Source of the DNA: Tragulus kanchil | Lineage: Eukaryota > Chordata > Mammalia > Artiodactyla > Tragulidae | DNA length: 64,000 bases | Assembly: GCA_022376925.1 (NCBI GenBank) | Contig: JAIOJX010000004.1 | Location: 178,217,501-178,281,500 of the forward strand | Reading direction: 5' to 3' | Shown: piece by piece, positions 12,133 to 24,106 of the stretch | How the letters are laid out: every line of letters begins with the position of its first letter | Numbering within the stretch: the first letter of the stretch is position 1 | Translations under genes and position numbers: made by a program | Notes under the pieces: model-generated | Seen by the model: the letters and a program-made list of their open reading frames with translations, nothing else | Database searches by the model: none | What the model was told of the DNA's origin: nothing

Positions 12133-12146
12133 AAGGATGGGCTTTC

Positions 12147-14216
12147 TCTGCAGGGCTGAGACAGCCTAGGGGGCCTGGAACAGAGCCAGAGGTTGAAAGG
12201 CCACTTGCTCTGATCGATCCGGTGGTTCTCATTCTTTATGTTCAAGGTATGAAGTCCTCTTTCTGCCTCCAACCAGGAGAAACTCTGCCACTTAGGATGA
12301 TCTGACTCCGGCATCCTGGGGTCACATTCAGACCTGATCCTTTCTGCTGTGTTTGTGGATGGAGTAAGGAAGGATCAAGGGTGGCCAAGACTTAGCAATG
12401 GACCAGGAGGCAGGGTCTGGGAAGTAAGGGAAAGGCCGATCAGCTGCTGGGGATGGGATGGGGATACAGGGGCACTTGTGACAACAGACTTTGTTGGGAG
12501 GGTGAGGGGGTGGCATGCAGCTGGCAGCACCAGGGCCTGCAGCACAAGGTCATGGAAATGCGGAAGGGAGAAGCAGCCTACGTCATTTGGAGCTTCAGGC
12601 GGGCAGATATGCAGGATGGCAGCAGGGTTAGGAAACTTCAACAGCAGGAGTCTGGATTCTGGGAGGGGGGTTGGCATAAACAAGACGGGGTTAGAGGGCA
12701 GGGAGGACCTGGGACCAACAGAGGCCTCAGCCTTGGACCTGGGCAGGGAGCTTGTTGCCGGGATGATGGAAGAGGGTGGGACTGGGTCTCAGACTGAAGG
12801 CGGACCGAGCAGCAGACCCCAGAGGCTTGTGCAGAGCCCACACTGTAGGAGTCATGGTTGGCCCCAGCCACCTAGAGAGGGCTGGGCCGACGACACAGCT
12901 GCAGCAGGAAGAGAGGGGCAAGTAGAGCCTGCTTTAGCAAGCTGAGGTCCTTCGGGGACTTCCTTAGGAAGTCTAGGTTCAGAAAAGGACCCGGGAGCCC
13001 CACGGACTTATGAGTATTGATTCCAGAAGCTAAGTTTCTGCCAACAGAAGGAAGAAGCTCTGTAACTGCTTTGTCCCTAAAGGAGACACAGGCCTGCTAG
13101 TTTCTGTTTTATTTTAAAGGCAAATAACTTGATCCACTCCTTTTCTGCACTCATCTTGAGTCATCCCTACCTAAGAGGACTTTTTTTCCCGATGCGTCAG
13201 CCGTTTAGAGTGAGAAGAGACCCAGCCCTTCTTCATTTTCTGATAAGGAAACAGAGCCAGAGGTTGAAAGGCCACTTGCTCTGATCGATCCGGTGGTTCT
13301 CATTCTTTATGTTCAAGGTATGAAGTCCTCTTTCTGCCTCCAACCAGGAGAAACTCTGCCACTTAGGATGATCTGACTCCGGCATCCTGGGGTCACATTC
13401 AGACCTGATCCTTTCTGCTGTGTTTGTGGATGGAGTAAGGAAGGATCAAGGGTGGCCAAGACTTAGCAATGGACCAGGAGGCAGGGTCTGGGAAGTAAGG
13501 GAAAGGCCGATCAGCTGCTGGGGATGGGATGGGGATACAGGGGCACTTGTGACAACAGACTTTGTTGGGAGGGTGAGGGGGTGGCATGCAGCTGGCAGCA
13601 CCAGGGCCTGCAGCACAAGGTCATGGAAATGCGGAAGGGAGAAGCAGCCTACGTCATTTGGAGCTTCAGGCGGGCAGATATGCAGGATGGCAGCAGGGTT
13701 AGGAAACTTCAACAGCAGGAGTCTGGATTCTGGGAGGGGGGTTGGCATAAACAAGACGGGGTTAGAGGGCAGGGAGGACCTGGGACCAACAGAGGCCTCA
13801 GCCTTGGACCTGGGCAGGGAGCTTGTTGCCGGGATGATGGAAGAGGGTGGGACTGGGTCTCAGACTGAAGGCGGACCGAGCAGCAGACCCCAGAGGCTTG
13901 TGCAGAGCCCACACTGTAGGAGTCATGGTTGGCCCCAGCCACCTAGAGAGGGCTGGGCCGACGACACAGCTGCAGCAGGAAGAGAGGGGCAAGTAGAGCC
14001 TGCTTTAGCAAGCTGAGGTCCTTCGGGGACTTCCTTAGGAAGTCTAGGTTCAGAAAAGGACCCGGGAGCCCCACGGACTTATGAGTATTGATTCCAGAAG
14101 CTAAGTTTCTGCCAACAGAAGGAAGAAGCTCTGTAACTGCTTTGTCCCTAAAGGAGACACAGGCCTGCTAGTTTCTGTTTTATTTTAAAGGCAAATAACT
14201 TGATCCACTCCTTTTC
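12147..14216. other. Intergenic; GC-rich G/A-purine tract, no gene
   Basis: The frame of 198 codons at 12349-12945 (repeated at 13420-14016) has low-complexity Gly/Arg/Gln content, no domain, and opposing frames of similar length on the other strand. I treat it as chance. Confidence 0.5.
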
Positions 14217-14352
14217 TGCACTCATCTTGAGTCATCCCTACCTAAGAGGAATCTGATGCTCAGTTGTTTATTTAGTTTATGCTGCCTGCATGCGTCAGCC
14301 GTTTAGAGTGAGAAGAGACCCAGCCCCTTCTTCATTTTACTGATAAGGAAAC
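12181..14352. repeat. Tandem block 4 (offset 1071 bp)
   Basis: 12181-13251 recurs at 13252-14352. In the first unit about 45 bases present at 14251-14290 are replaced by a T-run (13181-13193), as in a badly filled gap. Confidence 0.94.
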
Positions 14353-14420
14353 AGGCTCAGAGGGCTGAAGGGACTTCCCCAAGGTCCAGTGGACCAGAGA
14401 GCATGAGGGGAGTCCAGACT
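14320..14420. repeat. MIR core fragment (also 15435-15536)
   Basis: TTTTACTGATAAGGAAACAG, GGACTTCCCCAAGGTCCAG correspond to the classic MIR core; also partly present at 13229-13260. Confidence 0.65.
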
Positions 14421-14870
14421 GCGGACTCCTGGCTCGTGCTCGCTTTCCTTTGCACGCCTCAACTCATCTGGACTTGCCATGGTAACCAGGCATTTCAGCG
14501 TGGGAAGCAGAGGCTACGTAGCAGTTACCTAGCAACTCCCTATAACCAGGTCAGAGCAGGGAGAGAGAGGTTCCACGCGCTGCTCACCCTGGGGAATTCA
14601 GACCTGTCAAAATGGGGTCACCCACATCAGTCCATGGCCACAGATGACCCTGGACAGAGCCACACCTGGAAGCCCCTGCGTAGGGGAGCCTCAGGACGAG
14701 AAAGTTGCTGGGACTATGGTACAGACCTGGACTGGCTGGGCTCCGTCCCCACAGCAGACAAAGGGCTTTACCATGCACAGTTCCGTTCTTTGAATAGCAG
14801 GGAACCTGTCCCCATTGACATACTGGCTTAATTCACACATGGGAATCTTAAGAGGAGGGCTGATGGCAAT

Positions 14871-14921
14871 GTGTGTGTGTGTGTATCTGTGTGTGTATCT
14901 GTGTGTGTGTGTGTGTGTATC
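14871..14921. repeat. (GT)n microsatellite (also 15987-16037)
   Basis: GTGTGT tracts separated by two ATCT interruptions, identical in both copies of block 5. Confidence 0.92.
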
Positions 14922-15065
14922 CATGATGCAAACCTGGAGGGAAAGTTGGAAAGCTGTGTACCCTCACACTATTCCTTATTATAAAATAAGGAATTTTCTT
15001 GTTCCTTATTATAAAAAAAATTTTTTAAACACATTTTATTAACTTTTTACTAGACCATGATGAGT

Positions 15066-15174
15066 TTGTTTTGGGCTGCACCGTGTGGAATGTTGGGTCT
15101 TAATTCCCAGACCAGGGATCGAACTCGTGCCTCGTGCAGTGGAAGCTCAGAGACTTAACCACTGGACTCCAGGA
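15066..15174 (-). mobile_element. Short tRNA-type SINE, antisense (second copy 16182-16291)
   Basis: GGGCTGCACCGTGTGGAATG, CCAGACCAGGGATCGAACTC, AACCACTGGACTCCAG: antisense tail, B box and A box. Confidence 0.82.
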
Positions 15175-16441
15175 ATTCCCTCTTGGTCCTTAATTATTTC
15201 AAGATGTGTTTGTGGAATGGCCTGGTCATAAGCCAGGTGAGTCTTCGAGTATCCCCCGTAGTTGGTTCTTGGCAGCCGTTGCCCACGGCCACCCCACCCC
15301 TGCCCACGTTGTCCTGTGGTCGAGTCTGATTTTGCACTCATCTTGAGTCATCCCTACCTAAGAGGAATCTGATGCTCAGTTGTTTATTTAGTTTATGCTG
15401 CCTGCATGCGTCAGCCGTTTAGAGTGAGAAGAGACCCAGCCCCTTCTTCATTTTACTGATAAGGAAACAGGCTCAGAGGGCTGAAGGGACTTCCCCAAGG
15501 TCCAGTGGACCAGAGAGCATGAGGGGAGTCCAGACTGCGGACTCCTGGCTCGTGCTCGCTTTCCTTTGCACGCCTCAACTCATCTGGACTTGCCATGGTA
15601 ACCAGGCATTTCAGCGTGGGAAGCAGAGGCTACGTAGCAGTTACCTAGCAACTCCCTATAACCAGGTCAGAGCAGGGAGAGAGAGGTTCCACGCGCTGCT
15701 CACCCTGGGGAATTCAGACCTGTCAAAATGGGGTCACCCACATCAGTCCATGGCCACAGATGACCCTGGACAGAGCCACACCTGGAAGCCCCTGCGTAGG
15801 GGAGCCTCAGGACGAGAAAGTTGCTGGGACTATGGTACAGACCTGGACTGGCTGGGCTCCGTCCCCACAGCAGACAAAGGGCTTTACCATGCACAGTTCC
15901 GTTCTTTGAATAGCAGGGAACCTGTCCCCATTGACATACTGGCTTAATTCACACATGGGAATCTTAAGAGGAGGGCTGATGGCAATGTGTGTGTGTGTGT
16001 ATCTGTGTGTGTATCTGTGTGTGTGTGTGTGTGTATCCATGATGCAAACCTGGAGGGAAAGTTGGAAAGCTGTGTACCCTCACACTATTCCTTATTATAA
16101 AATAAGGAATTTTCTTGTTCCTTATTATAAAAAAAATTTTTTAAACACATTTTATTAACTTTTTACTAGACCATGATGAGTTTGTTTTGGGCTGCACCGT
16201 GTGGAATGTTGGGTCTTAATTCCCAGACCAGGGATCGAACTCGTGCCTCGTGCAGTGGAAGCTCAGAGACTTAACCACTGGACTCCAGGGAATTCCCTCT
16301 TGGTCCTTAATTATTTCAAGATGTGTTTGTGGAATGGCCTGGTCATAAGCCAGGTGAGTCTTCGAGTATCCCCCGTAGTTGGTTCTTGGCAGCCGTTGCC
16401 CACGGCCACCCCACCCCTGCCCACGTTGTCCTGTGGTCGAG

Positions 16442-17470
16442 CCCCGCCTGGGTTTCCAGGTTCTGCCCCCTGTCAGGCCCCACCAATTGGCCTAAGCCAG
16501 TGACAATGGTCTCGTCCCTTGGAAACGGTTGAAGAATGACATGGCATCTAGTCATTTCCGGAGGGATCTGAGAGGATGGCTGATGGGAAGGACTTCCAGG
16601 GAAGGTATTTTCTCCTTAACTAAAATAGGTGGGCAACGTGCTTCTTCTTCTTGGACATTATGGGTCTGCCTGTGATGCCTGGAACCACAGCGGTGACTGA
16701 GAAGAGTCACCGTGATGCTCAGAGGATGGCATCAATGAGCCACCGAATCCCACAGACCAGGAACTGCCCTCCCTCTGGACATCTTTTCTTCCCCCCCTCT
16801 AATCCTGGCCTTCTCCATTGGCCCTTCATCCATCTGTCTGCATCCATCCCCACTCTTTGGCCTGTGTGAGCCTCCCATCACAGCAGCCCCTCTCGCTGCA
16901 GAGCACCGGCTCTGGGCACAGGCACTCCAGAGCGCTGGTTCGCAATTGGACACACTGGTCTGGACATCTTATATGGGACATCGCAATCCTTCTGGTTGGG
17001 TCAGGGTTCCGTGTTCTTGACAGCAAACCCTCCTAATGGATACTCTTGCTTCTTGGCCTCAGGCTTACTCACTTTCCTCTAGTGTGAGTGTGGAGTGCTC
17101 CGTAGACACCTGGACAAAGCTTAGAATTAAGTGTAAAGGACCCAAGGGAAACCGAAGTCTCTTCTGGAGTTAAGTCCGAGACAGGATGCCTCAGTCCTTT
17201 ATCTGATGTTATGGAACTGAAATCAGACCTGCAGCTGCATGTCCAGCTTCTTGCAAGTCTGAATAGGCTTCTTCCTTAGGAGCCTGAAGGCGTCTCTTAC
17301 ATTCCCAGCACCCAGCACACTTCATTCATTCATTCACGCTGTGGTGTGCTGAGCTGGCTCTTACCTGCTCGTGAGAGCTGGTTGTGCACACATCTCCATC
17401 CCAGCCTGAGTTCAGTGATGTCATGCTGGTAGCTTGAAGTCAGATGTAGTCTGCTTTTTTTGTTTGTTTG
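16442..17470. other. Intergenic, mostly unannotated
   Basis: Apart from the SINE fragment at 16790-16970 I recognise nothing. A short ATTC repeat lies at 17321-17337. Confidence 0.5.
16790..16970 (-). mobile_element. Decayed fragment of the ~330-bp candidate SINE family
   Basis: Shares the order TTTGGCC.GTGTGAGCCTCCC, GAGCACCGGCTCTGGGCACA, GCAATTGGACACACTGGTC with the full copies at 19441, 23084 and 51258, but is more diverged and lacks the tRNA head. Confidence 0.7.
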
Positions 17471-19125
17471 TTTTTTAATAAACTTGAATTTTTGGAGCAA
17501 TTTTAGGAGTAGTTTTTAGAGCAGAAGATAGAGATTTTTATTATTTTCTCTCCCCATCTCCCCATACACCAGCTTTCCCTGTTTTCAGTATCCCCACCAG
17601 AGTGGTCCGTCTGTTCCCGCTGACGCACGTGTATTGACCCACCACTATTATCCTAAGCCCATGGTTTCTGTCAGGGTTCCCTCCTGGTGTGGGTTTTGAC
17701 AAACGTAAAATGACGTAGAGCCACCATTACAGGATCATAGAGATGAGTTTCACCGTGAAGCCCTAGAAATCCTCTGTTCAACCTCTTTTCCTTCGCTCAC
17801 CCTTGGCAACCTTTGATCTTTCCACTGTCTCTATAGTTTTGCCTTTTCTGGAGTTGGAGTCATACAGTATGGAATCCTTTTAGGTTGGTTTCTTTCACTT
17901 AGTAATACGTGTTTTAGTTTCCTTCGTGTCTTTTCATGGCTTGGTAGCTCATGTCTGGGTGTCCTTCAGTTTACTTATCCGTTAACTTCCTGAAGGACAT
18001 CTTGGTTGCTTTCAAGCATTGGCAATTATGAGTAAAGCTGCTATAAACATTCACGTGCAGATTTTTATGTGGATATAAGTTTTCAACCCCTTTGAGTAAA
18101 TGCCAAGAAACTTGGTTGATGGATCATACGATAAGACTAAATTTAGTTTGTAAGATACTGCCAAACTGTCTTTCAGAGTGGCTGTACAATTTTGATTCCA
18201 TTTCATTTGCATGAGCAGTGAGTGAGAGTTCCTGCTGCTCCACGTCCTTGACAGCATTTGGTGTTGTCAGGGTTTTAGAATCTTGTTGAATTTTCTAACA
18301 GGTAGTTTAGTTCAGTTCAGTCACTCAGTGGTGTCCGACTCTGTGACCCGGTGGATGGCAGCACGCCAGGTTTCCCTGTCCTTCACCACCTTACTGAGCT
18401 TGCTCAAACTCATGTCCATTGAGTCAGTGAAGCCATCTTGTCCTCTGACATCCTCTTCTCCTTTGGCCTTCTATTTCTCCTCACAGTCTCTTCCAATGAG
18501 TCGTCTCTTCGCATTAGGTGGCCAGAGGACTATAGCTTCATCTTCAGCGTCAGTCCTTTCAATGAATATTCAAGGTTGATTTCCTTTAGGATTGACTGGT
18601 TTGATCTTCTTGCAGTCCAAGAGACTCTCAAGAGTCTTTTCCAATACCACAGCTTGAAAGCATCATTGCTTCAGTGCTCTGCCTTCTTTATGGTCCAACT
18701 CTCACATACATACATAACGAATGGGAAAACCATAGCTTTGACTATATAGACTTTCGTTTGCAAAATGATGTCTCTGTTTTTTAATATACTGTCTGTTTTT
18801 GTCATAGCTTTTCTTCCAAGGTGCAGTGGCACCTCATAGCTTTAATTTGTATTTCCCTAATGACATATTATATTGAGTAACTTTTCGTATATGTGCCTAC
18901 AGTCTTATATCTTCTTCAGGGAAGTCTCTGTTTAAGACTTTGGCCCTTTTTTGAACTGGGTTGTTCATTTTCTTACTGTTGGACTTGAAGAATTCTTTGT
19001 TTATTTTGGATAACAGTCTCAGATGACATATCTATCAGTAGGAAGTTAGCAAATATTTTCTCCCATTCTGTGGTTTGCCTTTTCATTCTCTGAATACATA
19101 GTAGGAATATTTGCATCATAAAATT
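17471..19125. mobile_element. Old L1 (L1M-type) 3' region, split by BovB
   Basis: 17471-18302 and 18827-19125 carry the familiar mammalian L1 3' sequence: TATAAACATTCACGTGCAG, CTGCCAAACTGTCTTTCAGA, GCATTTGGTGTTGTCAGGG, then TTTAATTTGTATTTCCCTAA and TTTTGGATAACAGTCTCAGA. The order is preserved on both sides of the insertion. Confidence 0.8.
18303..18826 (-). mobile_element. BovB 3' end inserted antisense into L1
   Basis: Antisense RTE tail: TTCAGTTCAGTCACTCAGTG, ACTCATGTCCATTGAGTCAG, CTTTTCTTCCAAGGTGCAGT. Extends further into ORF2 than the Bov-A2 unit. Confidence 0.85.
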
Positions 19126-19440
19126 GACAAACATGACAAATCAGGGTGTTTTATCAAAGAGCCAGTTGTTAAACCTTTACCAGGGCACTAATGCATTCAT
19201 GTCATCAACTGAACTGTTTTCCCTCAGTTCAGTCCAGAGATGAACAAGCAGAAGTTCAGTCCAGTGGGGGAGGCAGGCTGATTCATCACTGACTATAGTG
19301 AAGTTCTGAGTATGGGCACAGAAGCAGAACCAGGATGCTGGAGGACGTAGAGGAGGGGCATTTGCCTCAGCCATGAACTTGGGGTGGCTTCCCAGCATAC
19401 ACCTTGAGTCCACCTGACCTAAGTACTTTTTTTTTTCAAG

Positions 19441-19783
19441 TACAGATAACTCTTTTTTTCAGAGATTTATTTATGTATTTATTTATTTATTTGGGGGGGC
19501 GGGTTGGGGAGGGAGGGGTGCGAGCGGGCCACTTCTCTTGGTCTTTCATTTATCTATTTTCATCCACCTTTGTTCTTTGACCCGTGTGGGCCTCCCATCG
19601 CAGTGGCCTCTCTCTTGGCAGAGCACCAGCTCTGGGCGCATGCGCTCCAGAGCTCCAGCTCGGTAATTGGACACATCAGTCCAGCTGCTCCGCAGCACGT
19701 GGGATCCTCCCAGGCCAGGGAACGAACTGGCGCCCCTTGCACTGCACGGTGGTGTCCTTACCCACTGGACCACCAGGGAAGCC
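19441..19783 (-). mobile_element. Candidate ~330-bp tRNA-headed SINE, copy A, with 17-bp TSD
   Basis: In the antisense direction: T-rich tail and (TTTA)n, CCACTTCTCTTGGTCTTTCA, GCGCATGCGCTCCAGAGC, GGTAATTGGACACATC, then antisense B and A boxes and CCAGGGAAGC. Flanked by CTGACCTAAGTACTTTT at 19424-19440 and 19784-19800, a perfect duplication. Confidence 0.9.
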
Positions 19784-19800
19784 CTGACCTAAGTACTTTT

Positions 19801-20561
19801 AAGGGAGTAGTTGTCTGGATCCAAACTGCCCAGTAAATAGTCACCTGACTATTTAACTAACTAGCACTGGGCGCATTGTATGTGTGACCAAGGACCACCA
19901 CGTTGGACAGAGCAAATACAGACTTCCCATTATCGTAGTATGGGACAGCACTGGTCTAGACCAAAAAGTGGGAGAAAAGCATTCCAGGCAGAAGGAACAG
20001 GGTGGGAAGACGCAGAGGCCTGAGATAACATGACTCATTCCTAGGAGAGATAGTAATTTTAGCTGAACAAATAAGCAGGAGTCAGGACATCATGAAATGT
20101 CTTTAGTGCAAAGCTAAGGAGTTTAAACTCTAGCCTAAAAGCCATGGGGAGCCCCTGAAGGCTTTACCAGAAGCCTGATATCATCAGCTTTGCATATTAA
20201 TCAGCTGTCTCTGGCTAGGTAGATAGAAGGCGGGCAGCCAGGAGGCAGGGAGGCCAGTTCTAAGACCAGGCAGGTACCTGGGAGAGAAGCAAGGGAAGGT
20301 TGAAATGAGGCAATGACTGCGGCACAGAAGCAGAGAGAGGGCAGGGTCAAAAGATGGGAAGGGCTCAATGGCTGATTGCGTGTGGCCCCTGGGAGGTCCT
20401 TTGTAAATATTTGTTGATTTCACAAACAAATTATAGCCGAGCCAGATTGTACAACCTGGGTTCACATCTCCTGGGACTCTACTGCACAAATGTAAAGGTA
20501 CAGGGCTTTTTTTTCAGTTGAAGGAGAAAGGCGAGATAGGGAGAGAGACAGAAAACAGACC
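19801..20561. other. Intergenic; ancient repeat-like sequence
   Basis: 19970-20190 has the composition of an old interspersed repeat (CATTCCAGGCAGAAGGAACA, GGAGTTTAAACTCTAG), but I cannot name the family. No gene. Confidence 0.35.
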
Positions 20562-20905
20562 AGGGACTCCCCCGTGGTTCCAGTAGCTAAGACTTCATGT
20601 CCTCAATACAGGTCGCTCAGTTAGATCTCTGGTCAGGGAACTAGGTCCAATCCCTGGGTCGGAAAGATCTCTTGGAGGAGGAAATGGCAACCCATTCTAG
20701 TATTCTTGCCAGGAAAATTCCATGGACAGAGGAGCCTGATGGGCTACCGTCCATGGGGTCGCAAAGGGTTGGACATGACTGAGCACGCTCATGCACATGT
20801 GGACTCAACTAAAAGTTCCTCTGCCACAGCTAGTGAACTTGAATGCCCACAACAAAGATGGAAGATCCCGTAAAACCTGGCGTAGCCAAATAAGTAAATA
20901 AAACT
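20562..20905 (+). mobile_element. Bov-tA SINE fused to a tRNA-SINE tail
   Basis: 20562-20800 is a Bov-tA (GGAAATGGCAACCCATTCTA, CATGGACAGAGGAGCCTG). 20801-20905 continues with a different SINE tail ending (AAATAAGTAAATAAA), suggesting insertion of one element in another. Confidence 0.7.
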
Positions 20906-21325
20906 CAATTTTAAAAAGAGTAACAATACATTTTAAAAAGAAAAGAAAAGAGATGAAGGAGAAGGTGGTGTCATTGTCCTGTCTAATGGAGACACTCTGG
21001 TGAGAGACCCGGGACCCAAGCAGTTCCTCTCTGGGGCCCAGGAACAAGCGCTCCTCAGAGCTGGGAGCAGGTCATTCTTTGCCACATGGACGATGGGGCA
21101 GATGTGTTTTCCTGAAGAACTGGGCCATTTCACCCGCAGACAGATGCAATATACAGTGACTCTGTAGTATCAGGGGAGATATGGTCGGCAGAGGGTGTCC
21201 TGGGAAATTGACCATGGCTAGAGTAGGAGACACAAGCTGACTGATGATTAAACACATAAGAGATACCAGCCTCTGTGCCTTGTGCTTCCAGAAGCTGGAG
21301 ATTTTGAGGGCAGATGGCCAAGAGC

Positions 21326-21535
21326 CAGTGGCTCAGTGGTAAAGAATCCACAGGCCAGTGTAGGAGACACGAGAAACCTGGGTTCAATGCCTGGGTCTGG
21401 AAGATCCCCTGGAGGAGTAAATGGCAACCCACTGTAGTATTCTTGTCTGAAAAATCCCCTAGACAGAGGAGCCTGCCTGGCTACGGTCTGTGGGGTTGAA
21501 GAGAGTCAGACGTGACTTAGTGACTGAGCATGCAC
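21326..21535 (+). mobile_element. Bov-tA SINE
   Basis: AGTGGCTCAGTGGTAAAGAA through GAGTCAGACGTGACTTAG. The tRNA head is 5' shortened. Confidence 0.85.
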
Positions 21536-21845
21536 ACATGGCCACAGCTGCTGTACCTTGGGCATCAGTGTTAGCCTTGAGCATTTGGGTTGCAGAAGGA
21601 ATGACAGGTGAGATGAGGTTGGTTTCACTTGTTCCTTCAATAAACAAATATTGATTGAACCTGGGGTGCCGTGAGCAGTACTATAAGCTGGGTGTGCATT
21701 GGTTTACAAAGAAGAGACGCCCCTGCCCACAGGGAGCTGACCATCTAATAGTCATAGCAATCAGCCTCGCACCATCGTCAGCGTATGTGCTACTCAGGAA
21801 GTGTACCAGGAGCCATGAGATCGTCTAATGGGAAGGATGAAGATG

Positions 21846-21952
21846 AGTTCTGGCTGTGCCATGTGGCTCGTAGGATCTTAGCTCCCCAACCAGGAAATGA
21901 ACCCAGCCCCTTGGCAGTGACCTAACCATGGAACTTTCAGAGAAGTCCCAGG
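21846..21952 (-). mobile_element. Short tRNA-type SINE, antisense
   Basis: GGCTGTGCCATGTGGCTCG, CCAACCAGGAAATGAACCC, CAGAGAAGTCCC. Confidence 0.75.
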
Positions 21953-22433
21953 AAGGATTATTTTAGCTGAGGGGTCAGGAAAGGACAATTTGAGAAAATA
22001 GCATTTAAACCTAGACTTAGAGAGGATAGGAGTGTTCCAGATGAAGAACAGGGGCTGTGCATTCCAGGAAGAGACCTAGCAGGTGTGAAAGATGTGGAGA
22101 CAGATCCTTGGCCAGCTGGAGGCTGAGAGGAGGCCCGTGGGGCAGGGACATGAAGCAAAATGAGAGTCACGAAACAGAGGCGGCTGAGAAGGGAGGGGCC
22201 AGACTCACGGGGCCATGTCAGGACTTTGGATTTAAACCTAAGTGCAGTGGACAAGGAAGTCCCCTGCCCATCAGACTCATGTTTTACAAAGCTGGCTCTG
22301 GGGGCTGTGTAGAGAATGCACAGGGGACAAGAGGGTGCAGGGAGAAAAGGTGGAAGTGAATTCACTTGCCTAAGGCAGAGATGATGGTGGCATGTCCAAG
22401 GCGACAGAAAGAAGTATTGAAAGAATTGAGGGG
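21953..22433. other. Intergenic; possible ancient repeat
   Basis: No gene. 22030-22330 resembles the same kind of old repeat as 19970-20190 (CATTCCAGGAAGAGACCTAG, GACTTTGGATTTAAACC). Confidence 0.35.
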
Positions 22434-22765
22434 TTCCCTGGGGGCTCAGTGGTAAAGAATCCACCCGCCAATGTAGAAAACACGGGTTCAATCCCTAATC
22501 AGGGAAGATCCCACAGCCTGTGGAGCAACTAAGCCCCTGAGCCACAACTACTGAGCCTGTGTACCTGAACCCAGGAGTTGCAACTACTGAACCGGCATGC
22601 CTTAGAGCCCAGGCCCCTCAATGGGAGAGGCCACCGCAGTGAGAACCTCGCACACTGGGACAGAGGGTAGATTCCGCTCGTCACAACTAGAGAAAAGCCC
22701 ATGCAGCAACGAAGACCCAGCACAGCCAAGAATAATGAGTAAATAAAATTATTAAAAAAAAAAAA
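22434..22765 (+). mobile_element. Full-length tRNA-Glu SINE
   Basis: GGTTCCCTGGGGGCTCAGTG head, GGTTCAATCCC B box, CACAACTACTGAGCCTG body and poly(A) tail. Confidence 0.87.
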
Positions 22766-23068
22766 AAGAATGGAGAGAACAGGCTTTTCTTAGGCTCTTG
22801 CTTTTGGCATATACGAACCAACTTTAGACAAAGCAAAAGGCAGGTATTTTAAGCATGCCAGTCTGTCCCACGAGTGGCCTGTTTCATTGTGAGTTACCAG
22901 AGATCTGGTGATGTCACAGGGCCATCCCCCTGCCTCCGAGCTGGACCACACCTGATGCAGTTTAAAGATTTCCTGAGAAAGATTTCACAACGTCTGTGAC
23001 CTCTGGTGTATTTACAGTAATTACTATGAAGAAATCTCTATATATCATCAGGATGCCTCTTGCTCTAA
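22766..23068. other. Intergenic, nothing recognised
   Basis: AT-moderate unique sequence with no repeat or gene I can support. Confidence 0.5.
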
Positions 23069-23083
23069 AGTTTCTTGATTCTT

Positions 23084-23420
23084 TTTTTTTTTTTTTAAAG
23101 ATTTATTTATTTATTTTACATTTTGGGCGAGGGTCAGGTTGGGGAGGGAGGGGAGCGGGCGGGCCACTTCCATTGGTCTTTCATTTCTCTATTTCCATCC
23201 GTCTTTGTTCTTTGGCTCCTATGGGCCTCCCATCGCGGTGGTGTCTGTTGTTGCAGAGCGCCAGCTCTGGGCGCATGCGCGCCAGAGCTCCAGCTCGGTA
23301 ATTGGACACATCGGTCCAGCCGCTCCGCGGCACGTGGGATCCTCCCAGGCCAGGGCTCAAATCGGCGCCCCTTGCGCTGCAAGGCGGTGTCCTTACCCAC
23401 TGGACCACCAGGGGAAGCCC
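23084..23420 (-). mobile_element. Candidate ~330-bp tRNA-headed SINE, copy B, with 15-bp TSD
   Basis: Same structure as 19441-19783. GCGCATGCGCGCCAGAGC and GGTAATTGGACACATCGG are preserved and the head ends CCAGGGGAAGCCC. TSD AGTTTCTTGATTCTT at 23069-23083 and 23421-23435, perfect. Confidence 0.9.
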
Positions 23421-23727
23421 AGTTTCTTGATTCTTGATGGAAGTGAAGATGCTAAAACAGGCAGTCTGGGCTGCCAAAAGCAAATGGTATTCTGACAGTT
23501 CTGAATCCTGTCTGTCTTTTCCACAGCCCAAATGACTTGTTGGTGACAAAGAAAAATACCTGAGTATCCCTCAAAGAGGGACTTGATTAGATTTTGATAG
23601 ATTTTTGTTTTGCTCACGCCCAGGTTCTTTGCCCTTGCTCCTCAAGTGTGGTCTGTGGACCCAGCAACATCGCCAAAGAGTCTGATGCAGGACTGAATCA
23701 GGCTCTGCATTTTAGCACACTCCCCAC

Positions 23728-23892
23728 TGGCTTCCCAGGCGGCACTCGTGGTAAAGAACCCACCTGCCAATGCAGGCCACTCCAGTAGTCTCGCCTGGAG
23801 AATCCTATGGACAGAGGAGCCTAGTGGGCTCTAATCCACGCGATCCCAAGAGTTGGACGTGACTGAAGCGACTTGGTGAGCCCGCACAGGCG
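23728..23892 (+). mobile_element. Bov-tA SINE, internally deleted
   Basis: GCTTCCCAGGCGGCACTCG head joined directly to CACTCCAGTAGTCTCGCCTG; the segment containing the B box and GGAAGATCCC is missing. Confidence 0.8.
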
Positions 23893-23900
23893 ATTCACTG

Positions 23901-24106
23901 GGCTTCCCCGGTGGCTCGGTGGCGGCTGCCAGTGCAGAAGACTTAAGAGATGCAGTTTCGATCCCTGGGTCGAGAAGATCCCCTGGAGAAGGCAATGACA
24001 ACCCACTCCAATATTCTTGCCTGGAAAATCCCACGGACAGAGGAGCCTGGCGGGCTATGGTCCGTGAGGGTCACGAAAGAGTTGGACACAACTTCGTGAA
24101 TAAATG
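23901..24106 (+). mobile_element. Bov-tA SINE
   Basis: GGCTTCCCCGGTGGCTCGG to GAGTTGGACACAACTTCG; complete head and Bov-A body. Confidence 0.88.

Larger units (their letters stand above)
14217..16441. repeat. Tandem block 5 (offset 1116-1117 bp)
   Basis: 14217-15324 recurs at 15333-16441. It overlaps the end of block 4, so the short stretch 14217-14352 exists three times. The only indel noticed is one G near 16289. Confidence 0.95.

Noticed and set aside
12349..14016. 198-codon open frame present twice
   Set aside because: No domain, Gly/Arg/Gln-rich, overlapped by equally long frames on both strands, and duplicated only because it lies in tandem block 4.
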